DNA from: Clostridiales bacterium | GTDB lineage: Bacteria > Bacillota > Clostridia > Saccharofermentanales > Saccharofermentanaceae | NCBI GenBank assembly: GCA_017554745.1 | Contig: JAFZHS010000015.1 | Coordinates: 1 to 64,000 of the forward strand | Direction of reading: 5' to 3' | DNA length: 64,000 nucleotides | Shown: positions 1 through 8,035 of the stretch, piece by piece | Layout: each line of letters begins with the position of its first letter | Position numbering within the stretch: the first letter of the stretch is position 1 | Program-made: the position numbers and the translations under genes | The notes under the pieces: model-generated | What the model saw: the letters and a program-made list of their open reading frames with translations, nothing else | Told to the model about the DNA's origin: nothing | The model's database searches: none

Positions 1-180
1 ACTTTTGAAATCAAAGTATTTGTTTTTGTAGTTATAAACAAAGTTTTGAACATTATGAACATTTTTGTAGATTTGAAAACCAAGATTTTTACATTCTTAA
101 AAGCAAAACATGTATCTATTTTTGCTAAGTTTTATGCAATCGTTCCGGCTTCAAACAGTTAAGCAAGTTGATGTTTTATT

Positions 181-189
181 TGTTATAAT
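181..189 (+). promoter_or_regulatory. Extended -10 promoter for proA-rpiB
   Basis: TGTTATAAT is a perfect extended -10 (TG-N-TATAAT) 35 bases before the proA start. There is no good -35, which an extended -10 can do without. A GGGGGA ribosome site at about 215-220 precedes the ATG. The remaining upstream 180 bases are AT-rich and hold no gene that I can see. Confidence 0.6.
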
Positions 190-224
190 CAGTTCCTAAA
201 GAATAATAATTATAGGGGGATATT

Positions 225-1505
225 ATGTCTGAACTCCATGATATTGCCAAGGTCGCAAGAGACGCTTCATACATCATGGCTTCTCTGGGAAGCGATGTTA
301 AGAATAAGGCGCTCGCAAATGTAGCAGCCCGCCTTAAGGAATCGAGAGATGAGATCTTCACTGCCAATAAGACCGATCTTGAAGAGGCAGAGAAGAATAA
401 CCTTGAGACTCCGCTTATCAAGAGACTTAAGTTCAATGAAGATAAGCTTAACGACGTAGTCTCCGGTATCGAGAGCCTTATTGACCTTAAGGATCCTGTA
501 GGCAAGGTTACGTTGAGAACTACATTGGATGACGGACTTGAGCTTACCAGAGTCACATGCCCCATCGGTGTTATCGGCGTTATCTTCGAGAGCAGGCCTG
601 ACGCGCTGGTGCAGATCGCATCTCTCTGCATCAAGAGCGGCAATGCCGTATTCCTCAAGGGCGGCTCTGAAGCCATCAATACGAATAAGGCTCTGGCTTC
701 CGTAATCAGCAAGGCAGGAATCGAAGCAGGACTTCCTGAAGGCTGGCTCAACCTCCTGACTTTGCGTTCTGAGATCGCAGACATGCTTAAGCTCGATGAG
801 TATATCGATCTCATCATTCCTCGCGGATCTAACGCGTTTGTCCAGTACATCATGCAAAACACCAACATCGCTGTCCTGGGACACGCTGACGGTGTCTGCC
901 ACACATATATAGATAAGGACGCTGATCCTGCGAAGACCGTTAAGGTAGCTATTGATGCCAAGACACAGTATGTTTCCGTATGCAACGCTACAGAGACTTT
1001 CCTGGTAAATGAAGCCTTGAAGGACAGCTTCCTGCCTGAATTCATCAAGACGATGCAGGGAGCAGGCGTGGAGCTCTTTGGTGACGATTATGTTGCTGAG
1101 ACATTCGGTCTTGCCAAGGCTGAAGAATGGCATCACGAGTATCTTGCCATGAAGTGCTCCGTGAAGATCGTTAAGGACGTTGACGAGGCTATTGCACATA
1201 TCAATCACTACGGCTCAGGCCATACCGACGCGATTATTACCGAGAATAAAGAGACTGCTGAGCGTTTCATGACCATGGTAGATTCGGGAAGCGTACTTGT
1301 TAACTGCTCCACGAGATTTGCAGACGGTTTCCGTTACGGCTTTGGCGCCGAGGTAGGCATCGCCACATCCAAGATACATGCCAGAGGCCCTGTAGGCCTT
1401 GAGGGTCTTGTATCTTACAAGTACCGCCTGGTAGGCAACGGCGACATCGTAGGGCCTTACTGCGACGGCACTAAGAAGTTCAAGCACATTCATCATGAGA
1501 TTTAA
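225..1505 (+). CDS. proA: Gamma-glutamyl phosphate reductase (glutamate-5-semialdehyde dehydrogenase)
   Basis: This enzyme makes the second step of proline synthesis in the cytosol: NADPH-dependent reduction of gamma-glutamyl phosphate to glutamate-5-semialdehyde. The 426-residue length is normal for ProA and the aldehyde-dehydrogenase fold is complete. The catalytic cysteine is C253 in the motif SVCNATET, and the C-terminal region carries the usual GFGAEVGIATSK and RGPVGLEGL blocks. The ATG start is set by a GGGGGA site a few bases upstream and an extended -10. Its usual partner proB (glutamate 5-kinase) is not next to it, so it must lie elsewhere or outside the window. rpiB follows after 20 bases and is probably co-transcribed. 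Confidence 0.96.
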   Translation: MSELHDIAKVARDASYIMASLGSDVKNKALANVAARLKESRDEIFTANKTDLEEAEKNNLETPLIKRLKFNEDKLNDVVSGIESLIDLKDPVGKVTLRTTLDDGLELTRVTCPIGVIGVIFESRPDALVQIASLCIKSGNAVFLKGGSEAINTNKALASVISKAGIEAGLPEGWLNLLTLRSEIADMLKLDEYIDLIIPRGSNAFVQYIMQNTNIAVLGHADGVCHTYIDKDADPAKTVKVAIDAKTQYVSVCNATETFLVNEALKDSFLPEFIKTMQGAGVELFGDDYVAETFGLAKAEEWHHEYLAMKCSVKIVKDVDEAIAHINHYGSGHTDAIITENKETAERFMTMVDSGSVLVNCSTRFADGFRYGFGAEVGIATSKIHARGPVGLEGLVSYKYRLVGNGDIVGPYCDGTKKFKHIHHEI

Positions 1506-1525
1506 TTAAGGAAAGAGGCAATAAA

Positions 1526-1978
1526 ATGGTAGTATCAATCGCATCAGATCACGCAGGTTATGAATTAAGACAGAAGGTAAGAAAGTACCTTGAGGAGAAG
1601 GGCTTTGAGGTCCTTGACGGCGGCGCTCCCAACGGAACGGATTCTTATTCTTATGTTGATGCAGGCATTAAGGTTGCAGAAGACGTATCAAGCGGCAGGG
1701 CAGAAAGAGGTATCGCCATCTGCGGTACCGGTATCGGAATCTCTCTTGTCTGCAACAAGTACAAGGGAATCAGATGCGCTCTGTGCACCAACGAGTTCAT
1801 GGCTAAGATGTGCAGACAGCATAACGATGCGCAGATCCTCGCATTCGGTGAGCGCGTTGTAGGCTTAGGCGTAGCACTCGGCATGATCGATGCTTTCTTC
1901 GAAGAAGAATTCGCAGGCGGACGTCACGCAACACGCGTAAACGGCATCAAAGAGATTGAGGAGAAACATTTTAAGTAA
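1526..1978 (+). CDS. rpiB: Ribose-5-phosphate isomerase B (RpiB/LacAB family)
   Basis: RpiB interconverts ribose 5-phosphate and ribulose 5-phosphate in the non-oxidative pentose phosphate pathway. The 150-residue protein starts with the family block IASDHAGYELR, has the active-site cysteine C66 in ICGTGIG, and carries the phosphate-binding HNDAQILAFGERVVG region. LacA/LacB and allose-phosphate isomerases share this fold, but the length, complete motifs and lack of galactose genes favour RpiB. It follows proA closely with an AGGAAAGAGG ribosome site and is followed by a strong terminator, so proA-rpiB looks like a two-gene operon. Confidence 0.9.
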   Translation: MVVSIASDHAGYELRQKVRKYLEEKGFEVLDGGAPNGTDSYSYVDAGIKVAEDVSSGRAERGIAICGTGIGISLVCNKYKGIRCALCTNEFMAKMCRQHNDAQILAFGERVVGLGVALGMIDAFFEEEFAGGRHATRVNGIKEIEEKHFK

Positions 1979-2045
1979 GTTTTTGTTATCGTTTTTTGAC
2001 CCGAAAACATAGCTTTCCGATACAATTCATTTGATTTTTATCACC

Positions 2046-2075
2046 GGCTCCGGATATCCCGGAGCCTTTATTTTG
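2046..2075 (+). terminator. Rho-independent terminator after rpiB
   Basis: An 8-bp perfect stem (GGCTCCGG / CCGGAGCC) closes a five-base loop and is followed by TTTATTTT. It ends the proA-rpiB unit. The 2076-2289 gap that follows is the AT-rich leader of the ammonium transporter, where no convincing -35/-10 pair was found. Confidence 0.8.
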
Positions 2076-2289
2076 CCTGCAAATGCCTAAAACATTGGGT
2101 TTCTTCGATCCGGGCGTTTTGCGGCAAATGTCAAATCATACCCACAAGGTATTATTGTGCTTAAACTATTCGTATTTTATTTGTTAACGGCTTAACGCTA
2201 CAATTGCACTTGAAATCAAATAACGATATTCAAAAAGCATTGAAACATAATATCAATACCTTTTGAAAATGGTTGAAGGAGGAGAGTTT

Positions 2290-4059
2290 ATGGACACTAA
2301 TTTGATCAGCAACCTGATTGATGAGAAAGTCTTCGGCGTCTGGTTCCTTATCGGCGCAGCGTTGGTTTTCTGGATGCAGGCTGGATTCGCGATGGTGGAG
2401 TGCGGCTTTGCGAGAGCAAAGAACGCAGGTAACATCATCATGAAGAACCTGATGGATTTCTGTATCGGTACAGTAGTATTTATCGCAATCGGTTTCGGAT
2501 TGTTCCTTGGCGAAGATATGCTTATGGGATTCATGGGAAAACCCAATATCGATATCATTACTAATTACGCAACATTCGATTGGTCAAACTTCGTATTTAA
2601 CCTCGTATTCTGTGCCACAACAGCAACGATCGTATCAGGTGCTATGGCAGAGAGAACAAAGTTCTTATCTTACTGCGTATATTCCGCAGTTATCTCTGCA
2701 GTCATCTATCCTATCGAAGCTCACTGGACATGGGGCGGCGGCTGGCTCGCAACAATGGGATTCCACGATTTCGCAGGTTCCAACTGCATCCACATGGTAG
2801 GCGGTATCTCAGCTTTGATCGGTGCGGCAATCTTAGGACCCCGTATCGGTAAGTTCGTAAAGGATAAGAAGGGCAAGGTTACTAAGGTTAACGCATTCCC
2901 CGGCCACAATATCCCGATGGGCGCTTTGGGCGTATTCATCCTCTGGCTCGGCTGGTATGGATTTAACGGTGCTGCCTGCACAAGTATGGAACAGCTCGGT
3001 TCTGTTTTCGTAACAACAACAATCGCTCCTGCGATCGCAACAGTTGTCTGCATGATCTTCACATGGATCAAGTATGGTAAGCCTGATGTTTCTATGTGCC
3101 TTAACGCATCACTTGCAGGTCTTGTTGCAATCACAGCTCCCTGCGATGTAACAGACGCTCTCGGCGCAACGATCATCGGTGCTGTCTCCGGCGTACTCGT
3201 AGTATTCGCAGTATGGTTCCTTGATAACAAGCTCAGAGTAGACGACCCTGTCGGTGCTGTTGCAGTCCATATGTTCAACGGTATCTGGGGCACGATCGCA
3301 GTAGGTCTCTTTGCTACAGATACAGCTCCTGCATACTCCATCGCTGATTCTGCAGGAAACACAATGACTGGCCTCTTCTACGGCGGCGGCTTCAAGCTCC
3401 TGGGAATCCAGACGGTAGGTATGCTCTCCACAGCAGCTTGGACAGCAGTAACGATTACAATTACTTTCTTCATCATCAAGGCTATCTTCGGTCTCAGAGC
3501 TTCTGAAGAAGAAGAGCTCACAGGTCTTGACGTTACAGAGCACGGTCTTGCAAGTGCTTACTCCGGCTTCTCACTCATGGACGTCTCAGGCGCTATGATG
3601 GAAGAGAACGAGAACACAGACCTTGGTACACCTGAATATGCTGACGCTTCCGAAGCTCAGAAGAATGCTGCAGTCAAGGTTGCAGTCGCTCCCGAACTCG
3701 ATACGGGCATGCATAAGGTCGTTATCATTGCCAAGCTCTCACGTTATGACAAGCTCAGAAAGGCCATGAACGATCTCGGCGTAACCGGTATGACAGTTAC
3801 ACAGGTCATGGGCTGCGGCATCCAGAAGGGTGCGGGCGAGAAGTACAGAGGTGTCGAGGTCGACGCTACGCTCTTACCTAAGATCAAGGTCGAAGTCGTT
3901 GTATCCAAGATCCCTGTAGATAAGGTTATCGAAAAAGCGAAAGAAGTTCTTTATACAGGACACATCGGTGACGGTAAGATCTTCGTTTACAACGTAGGCA
4001 AGGTCGTTAAGATCCGTACCGGAGAAGAAAACTACGCTGCATTGCAGGACGTAGAGTAA
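2290..4059 (+). CDS. amt: Ammonium transporter fused to a C-terminal P-II (GlnB/GlnK) regulator
   Basis: The first 440 or so residues are a complete Amt/Rh ammonium channel with about eleven membrane helices, starting at the WFLIGAALVFWMQAGFA block and ending in the conserved cytoplasmic tail RASEEEELTGLDVTEHG. After a short linker, residues about 475-589 are a full P-II domain. The T-loop keeps the uridylylation-site tyrosine (KYRG), and the ATP-binding GHIGDGKIFVYNV and KIRTGEE blocks are present. P-II proteins normally block Amt as separate trimers, so here regulator and channel are covalently tied. An in-frame TTG lies 27 bases upstream, but the ATG at 2290 is chosen because AAGGAGG ends eight bases before it. 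Confidence 0.93.
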   Translation: MDTNLISNLIDEKVFGVWFLIGAALVFWMQAGFAMVECGFARAKNAGNIIMKNLMDFCIGTVVFIAIGFGLFLGEDMLMGFMGKPNIDIITNYATFDWSNFVFNLVFCATTATIVSGAMAERTKFLSYCVYSAVISAVIYPIEAHWTWGGGWLATMGFHDFAGSNCIHMVGGISALIGAAILGPRIGKFVKDKKGKVTKVNAFPGHNIPMGALGVFILWLGWYGFNGAACTSMEQLGSVFVTTTIAPAIATVVCMIFTWIKYGKPDVSMCLNASLAGLVAITAPCDVTDALGATIIGAVSGVLVVFAVWFLDNKLRVDDPVGAVAVHMFNGIWGTIAVGLFATDTAPAYSIADSAGNTMTGLFYGGGFKLLGIQTVGMLSTAAWTAVTITITFFIIKAIFGLRASEEEELTGLDVTEHGLASAYSGFSLMDVSGAMMEENENTDLGTPEYADASEAQKNAAVKVAVAPELDTGMHKVVIIAKLSRYDKLRKAMNDLGVTGMTVTQVMGCGIQKGAGEKYRGVEVDATLLPKIKVEVVVSKIPVDKVIEKAKEVLYTGHIGDGKIFVYNVGKVVKIRTGEENYAALQDVE

Positions 4060-4095
4060 GCAAGCTTTTTAAAATCTTATATTCCACCTTTTGGG

Positions 4096-4127
4096 GGCTG
4101 TCCCGTATCGGGGCAGCCTTCAATTTC
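4096..4127 (+). terminator. Likely terminator after the amt gene
   Basis: GGCTGTCCC and GGGGCAGCC form a stem with a short GTATC loop, followed by TTCAATTT. The T-run is interrupted, so the site may be weak. Confidence 0.5.
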
Positions 4128-4175
4128 CGTCCGGTTTACACCAAAGACGCAAACTAATTTTCATTTTGCAGTAAA

Positions 4176-4232
4176 TTGACAAAATTGACGAAAAGAACCT
4201 GATTATTGCCTAAGGTTATTACTTTATATAAC
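4176..4232 (+). promoter_or_regulatory. Probable promoter region of the atp operon
   Basis: Two closely spaced -35-like elements, TTGACA (4176-4181) and TTGACG (4185-4190), lie about 110 bases before atpB, and an AT-rich TATATAAC stretch lies at about 4225-4232. None of the pairings has ideal 17-base spacing, so the exact promoter is uncertain. Confidence 0.3.
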
Positions 4233-4293
4233 TTCTAATTAAGTGACATATCAGCCGATTAGGCGTAAAATGTCTGTAATTCCATAAAGGGGA

Positions 4294-5169
4294 ATGGCTT
4301 TAAAGTTTATGATGACCGGATTAGTTATTATCGCTTCATGGCTTTCTGAGTTCTTTTCCTCGTTCGGACAGCAGTTTGTAGACAGGCTCAAGCCCGGCGA
4401 CATCGGAGAAGAGATAAACGAAGCCATAATGCAGGTACAGATGTACTTCCAGCTTGGAGATTACAAGCTCCTTATTACTGATGCCGTGATCGTTACCTGG
4501 ATCGCTGTTATTGCCGTAGTCATCGTATTCAGATGCATGGTCGGCAAACCCACGCTCAAACTCAATAAGAGACAGACTTTGCTCGTTTCGCTGGTCGAAC
4601 TCATCATTACCACAGGCATGAGCTTTGGCATGAAACGTAAGGAAGCTGAGACCGTTGCCCCGATGATACTGACATTAGGCATTGTAATCACCGCATGCAA
4701 CGCCATCTCTTTCCTTAAGGTACCCCCGCCGGCAAAGAACGTTGCTTTCCCTATCGGCTGCGCCATCACCGCGATCATTTACGTTATCGTCATGACATTC
4801 AAGTTTGTAGGAGCCAAGGGCTTCTGGCTTACGCTTACGCAGCCTATCAGCATCATGCTTCCGTTTAAGCTCCTTGACTATGTCGTAAAGCCTTTGTCAT
4901 TGGCATTGAGGCTTTTCGGTAACGTTTTCGCAGCTTTCGTATTCATGGAATTCATATCGATCTGCATCCCTTGCATCCTTCCGGGTGTCCTGGGACTTTG
5001 GTTCGATATCATGGACGGCATCATCCAGGCTATCGTTTTCGCATATCTTACGATGTCTTACATCGGTGAGAACGTTGAGACGGTACATGAGTATAACGAA
5101 CATCCGGAAGATCACCAGAAGAAAAAGAAGAGTAAGAAAAGTAAGAAATCAGAAGCTGTTGCAGCTTGA
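4294..5169 (+). CDS. atpB: ATP synthase F0 subunit a
   Basis: Membrane stator subunit that forms the two ion half-channels beside the c-ring. The 291-residue protein has at least five hydrophobic helices and the essential arginine in the conserved SLALRLFGN block near residue 205. It ends in a very lysine-rich tail (KKKKSKKSKKS) that is unusual for subunit a and may contact the membrane surface or RNA. First gene of the atp operon. The start is uncertain: the AAAGGGGA site sits almost against the ATG at 4294, while ATGs at 4309 and 4312 lie farther than usual. No atpI precedes it. Confidence 0.93.
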   Translation: MALKFMMTGLVIIASWLSEFFSSFGQQFVDRLKPGDIGEEINEAIMQVQMYFQLGDYKLLITDAVIVTWIAVIAVVIVFRCMVGKPTLKLNKRQTLLVSLVELIITTGMSFGMKRKEAETVAPMILTLGIVITACNAISFLKVPPPAKNVAFPIGCAITAIIYVIVMTFKFVGAKGFWLTLTQPISIMLPFKLLDYVVKPLSLALRLFGNVFAAFVFMEFISICIPCILPGVLGLWFDIMDGIIQAIVFAYLTMSYIGENVETVHEYNEHPEDHQKKKKSKKSKKSEAVAA

Positions 5170-5210
5170 TAAGACATTTATTCAGCTAAATATTTTAGGA
5201 GGCCATACTT

Positions 5211-5486
5211 ATGAACAACATTTGGATTGCAGCATTACCGATCATCGCTGCGCTTGAGACAAAGGGTATCGCAGCTATCGCAGCCGCTATTGCCATCTCA
5301 TGCGGTGCGTTTGCTTCAACACTTGCAATGGGTAAAGCAGCAAGCACAGCTCTTGAAGCCGGAGCAAGACAGCCGGAGATCATCAGTAAGCTCCAGACAA
5401 TGCTCCTCCTTTCAATCGTATTTATCGAGTCCATCGGTATTTACTCGCTTGTTGTCGCATTCCTTTTGATCTTCACAGTCAAGTAA
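5211..5486 (+). CDS. atpE: ATP synthase F0 subunit c
   Basis: Hairpin proteolipid of the rotating ring. The 91-residue protein has two hydrophobic helices joined by the polar loop ARQPE. The ion-binding carboxylate is the glutamate in the second helix (VFIESIGIY). The Val-x-Glu-Ser context resembles Na+-binding c subunits. However, the first-helix position that holds the Na+-ligand glutamine in Ilyobacter tartaricus aligns here with methionine, so the ion cannot be called. The usual glycine repeat of helix 1 is largely replaced by alanine and serine. An ideal TAGGAGG site lies eight bases before the ATG. Confidence 0.94.
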   Translation: MNNIWIAALPIIAALETKGIAAIAAAIAISCGAFASTLAMGKAASTALEAGARQPEIISKLQTMLLLSIVFIESIGIYSLVVAFLLIFTVK

Positions 5487-5519
5487 GGGAAGTTTGACTC
5501 AAATTAAGGGAGCAACTAT

Positions 5520-6086
5520 ATGTCATACATAGCAACTATGCTATTTGCGGCTGAAACAGAGTCTAATCTCTTCTCGCCTGACCAGTTTGCAGGTTACGCT
5601 GTAACCGCGGCTATCACCATAATCAATTTGATTGTGGCTTTCCTTGTCATCAAGTTCTTTATCTATAAGCCTGTCCTTAAGATCATTCAGAAGCGCCAGG
5701 CTGCACTTGACGAAGAACTTGAGGGTGCAAAGAAATCCAGAGAAGAGGCCCAGGCCGTTGTAGATTCTTCAAAAGAGACTATCGACGAAGCTAAGCGAAA
5801 AGCGTCTGAGATCATGGAAGAGGCCAAGGCCAATGCCGAGAAGCAGAGCCAGCAGGTCATCAACCAGGCCAATGAAGAGGCACAGCACATCATCGAGAGA
5901 GCAGAAGAAGACGCTGCAAGAATGAAGCGCAATGCTTTCGAGACCATGAAAGACGATATCGCAGACCTGTCAGTCCAGATCGCAGGCCATATCATCGCCG
6001 ATGCAGTATCCAAGGATGAGCTTAAAAAATCCGCTGCAAAGCATACAGAAGAGATCCTCGATAAAGAGGTAGAGAAGAGTGAGTAA
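5520..6086 (+). CDS. atpF: ATP synthase F0 subunit b
   Basis: Peripheral stalk subunit. It has one N-terminal membrane helix (about residues 25-48) and then a long charged coiled coil rich in Glu, Ala and Lys that ends near residue 165. The 188-residue length is slightly above normal. Its last eight bases overlap the GTG start of the next gene. In a normal operon atpH (delta, the cap that binds b) would come next as its own gene; here only its C-terminal domain appears, fused to alpha. Confidence 0.94.
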   Translation: MSYIATMLFAAETESNLFSPDQFAGYAVTAAITIINLIVAFLVIKFFIYKPVLKIIQKRQAALDEELEGAKKSREEAQAVVDSSKETIDEAKRKASEIMEEAKANAEKQSQQVINQANEEAQHIIERAEEDAARMKRNAFETMKDDIADLSVQIAGHIIADAVSKDELKKSAAKHTEEILDKEVEKSE

Positions 6087-8031
6087 TAATCCGTCGGACA
6101 ATAAGGATAGCAAGATCAAGGCAAAAGGCCCCTCTCTCAGGATTGAGACTGCAGGTGATATCCCTGAGGAAAGACTTATCAGGGTCGCCAAAAAGTTTGC
6201 CGAAGTAAATGAGATCGAAGAATACCGTCTGTCCATCGAACAGCGCGATGATCTCATCGGCGGTTTTATTGTTTATTTCCAGGGAAGCCGTTACGACTAT
6301 TCCATCAAGGGCCAGCTCGGAAGAATCGGTTCCTTCATTAAGCAGACACGTTCTTTTGACGCTCCGGCTGAAGGCGGAGAAGTCGCAAAAGCAGCTTTTA
6401 CCGAAGAAGAATTCCCGTCTTCCAAAGTCAAGGAAGACCTGGAGAAAGCCCTCGAGCAGTTCCCCGAATCACACAAGATAAGTATCGATAATGTTGAGAT
6501 TGCAGCTCTTTCAGATCAGGAACTCGACCAGCGCGTCGAAGACGCTTTCCTTTTCCAGGAGCACAGAGACGAAGTCGGTAAGGTCGCAGCGATATCAGAC
6601 GGCGTAGCATCGGTTACAGGCCTTCGTAACTGTATGCTGGGCGAGCTTATCTATTTCGCTTCGGGCGCTACAGGCATCGCAATGAACCTTGAGAAGACCA
6701 AGGTCGGCGTAGTCCTTCTTACAGGCGAAGATACCGTTGTCGAGAGCATGAGCTGCAAGCGTACCATGACCACTTGCTCAGTCCCTGTAGGCATGGGTCT
6801 TTTGGGAAGAGTAGTAGATGCCTTAGGTCACCCTATCGACGGCAAGGGCGTCATCAGATATACGGAGGAGCGCCCCGTCGAATCGCCCGCTCCCACGATC
6901 ATTGAGAGAGCACCTGTCGATACTCCGCTGTTTACCGGAATCACGGCTATCGATGCCCTTACTCCTATCGGAAGAGGCCAGAGAGAGCTCATCATCGGTG
7001 ACCGTCAGACTGGTAAGACATCCATCGCATTGGATGCCATCATCAATCAGAAAAATGAAGACGTTATCTGCGTCTATGTTCCTATCGGCCAGAAGATGGC
7101 CAATATCGTTGCTACCGCAGGTCTGCTCGAAAAGCACGGCGCCATGGACTACACGGTAATAGTAGCCGCTTCCGCTTCAGAGTCAGCTGCGATGCAGTAT
7201 ATCGCTCCTTTCGCAGCATGCGCTATAGCAGAGAAGTTCATGTACGACTATCACAAGGACGTGCTCATCGTTTACGATGACCTCTCAAAGCATGCCCAGG
7301 CATACAGAGCGATCTCACTGCTCCTCAGAAGACCTCCGGGAAGAGAAGCTTATCCGGGCGATGTCTTCTATCTGCATTCGAGACTTTTGGAGAGATCGGC
7401 AAAGCTCTCTGACGAACTGGGCGGCGGCTCCATCACCGCACTTCCTATCGTCGAGACGCAGGGCAACGATATCTCCGCATATATTCCTACGAACGTTATC
7501 TCGATCACAGACGGTCAGATCTATCTGTCACCCGAGCTGTTCTTCTCCGGCCAGAGACCTGCCGTTAACGTAGGTCTGTCCGTATCGCGTGTAGGCGGTG
7601 CTGCCCAGACAAAGGCCGTTAAGAAGGTAGCCGGACCTTTGAGAATCTCTTTGGCCCAGGCACGTGAGATGGCATCCTTCTCACAGTTCGGCTCAGACCT
7701 GGACGAGAATACCCAGCTCCAGATCAAGAGAGGTACAGTCCTTAACGAAGTATTGAAACAGGAGAGATTCTCGCCTCTTACGATGGCTTCGGAAGTTATA
7801 CTTCTTTATTGTGCTACGACCGATAAGTTCAATTTCCTTGCAACAGAGGATATTTATGAGTTCTATACGGCGCTCTTAGCTGAGATCAAGCTGCGCCATC
7901 CGAATATTTTCGAAGAGCTCACAGACCGCAAGGAATTGACAGACGAGATCAAGTCCGAGATCGATTCGGCATACGAGGAGTACAAGGAAGCATTCCTTGC
8001 CGAGCACCAGGAGTACGCAGAGGAATTCTGA
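6079..8031 (+). CDS. atpA: Fused ATP synthase delta C-terminal domain and F1 subunit alpha
   Basis: The last ~510 residues are a complete alpha subunit with the P-loop GDRQTGKT at 307-314. The alpha-homologous part begins near residue 139: GKVAAISDGV aligns with E. coli alpha residue 29 onward. Residues about 20-90 match the delta (OSCP) C-terminal domain, with an IETA-x2-IPEE opening, DDLIGGF at 57-63, and the YDYSIKGQLGRI block. The delta N-terminal helical bundle is absent. The start is GTG, overlapping atpF by eight bases, with AAAGAGG nine bases upstream. I find no in-frame ATG, GTG or TTG between this start and the alpha core, so free alpha is not expected from internal initiation. The delta assignment rests on motif matching by eye. 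Confidence 0.9.
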   Translation: MSNNPSDNKDSKIKAKGPSLRIETAGDIPEERLIRVAKKFAEVNEIEEYRLSIEQRDDLIGGFIVYFQGSRYDYSIKGQLGRIGSFIKQTRSFDAPAEGGEVAKAAFTEEEFPSSKVKEDLEKALEQFPESHKISIDNVEIAALSDQELDQRVEDAFLFQEHRDEVGKVAAISDGVASVTGLRNCMLGELIYFASGATGIAMNLEKTKVGVVLLTGEDTVVESMSCKRTMTTCSVPVGMGLLGRVVDALGHPIDGKGVIRYTEERPVESPAPTIIERAPVDTPLFTGITAIDALTPIGRGQRELIIGDRQTGKTSIALDAIINQKNEDVICVYVPIGQKMANIVATAGLLEKHGAMDYTVIVAASASESAAMQYIAPFAACAIAEKFMYDYHKDVLIVYDDLSKHAQAYRAISLLLRRPPGREAYPGDVFYLHSRLLERSAKLSDELGGGSITALPIVETQGNDISAYIPTNVISITDGQIYLSPELFFSGQRPAVNVGLSVSRVGGAAQTKAVKKVAGPLRISLAQAREMASFSQFGSDLDENTQLQIKRGTVLNEVLKQERFSPLTMASEVILLYCATTDKFNFLATEDIYEFYTALLAEIKLRHPNIFEELTDRKELTDEIKSEIDSAYEEYKEAFLAEHQEYAEEF

Positions 8032-8035
8032 TCTT

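Noticed and set aside
176..1208. Two long open frames opposite proA
   Set aside because: They lie wholly opposite a conserved gene, have no ribosome site and give low-complexity protein; they are shadows.
2263..2289. TTG start nine codons upstream for the ammonium transporter
   Set aside because: It overlaps the AAGGAGG site that serves the ATG at 2290.
4176..4194. TTGACAAAA-TTGACGAAAA before atpB as another copy of the comEA/Tad element
   Set aside because: The period is nine, not ten, and the core differs (TGAC rather than CGAC); it reads better as overlapping -35 hexamers.
5211..5486. Firm call of a Na+-driven ATP synthase
   Set aside because: The Glu-Ser pair fits, but the helix-1 glutamine is missing.
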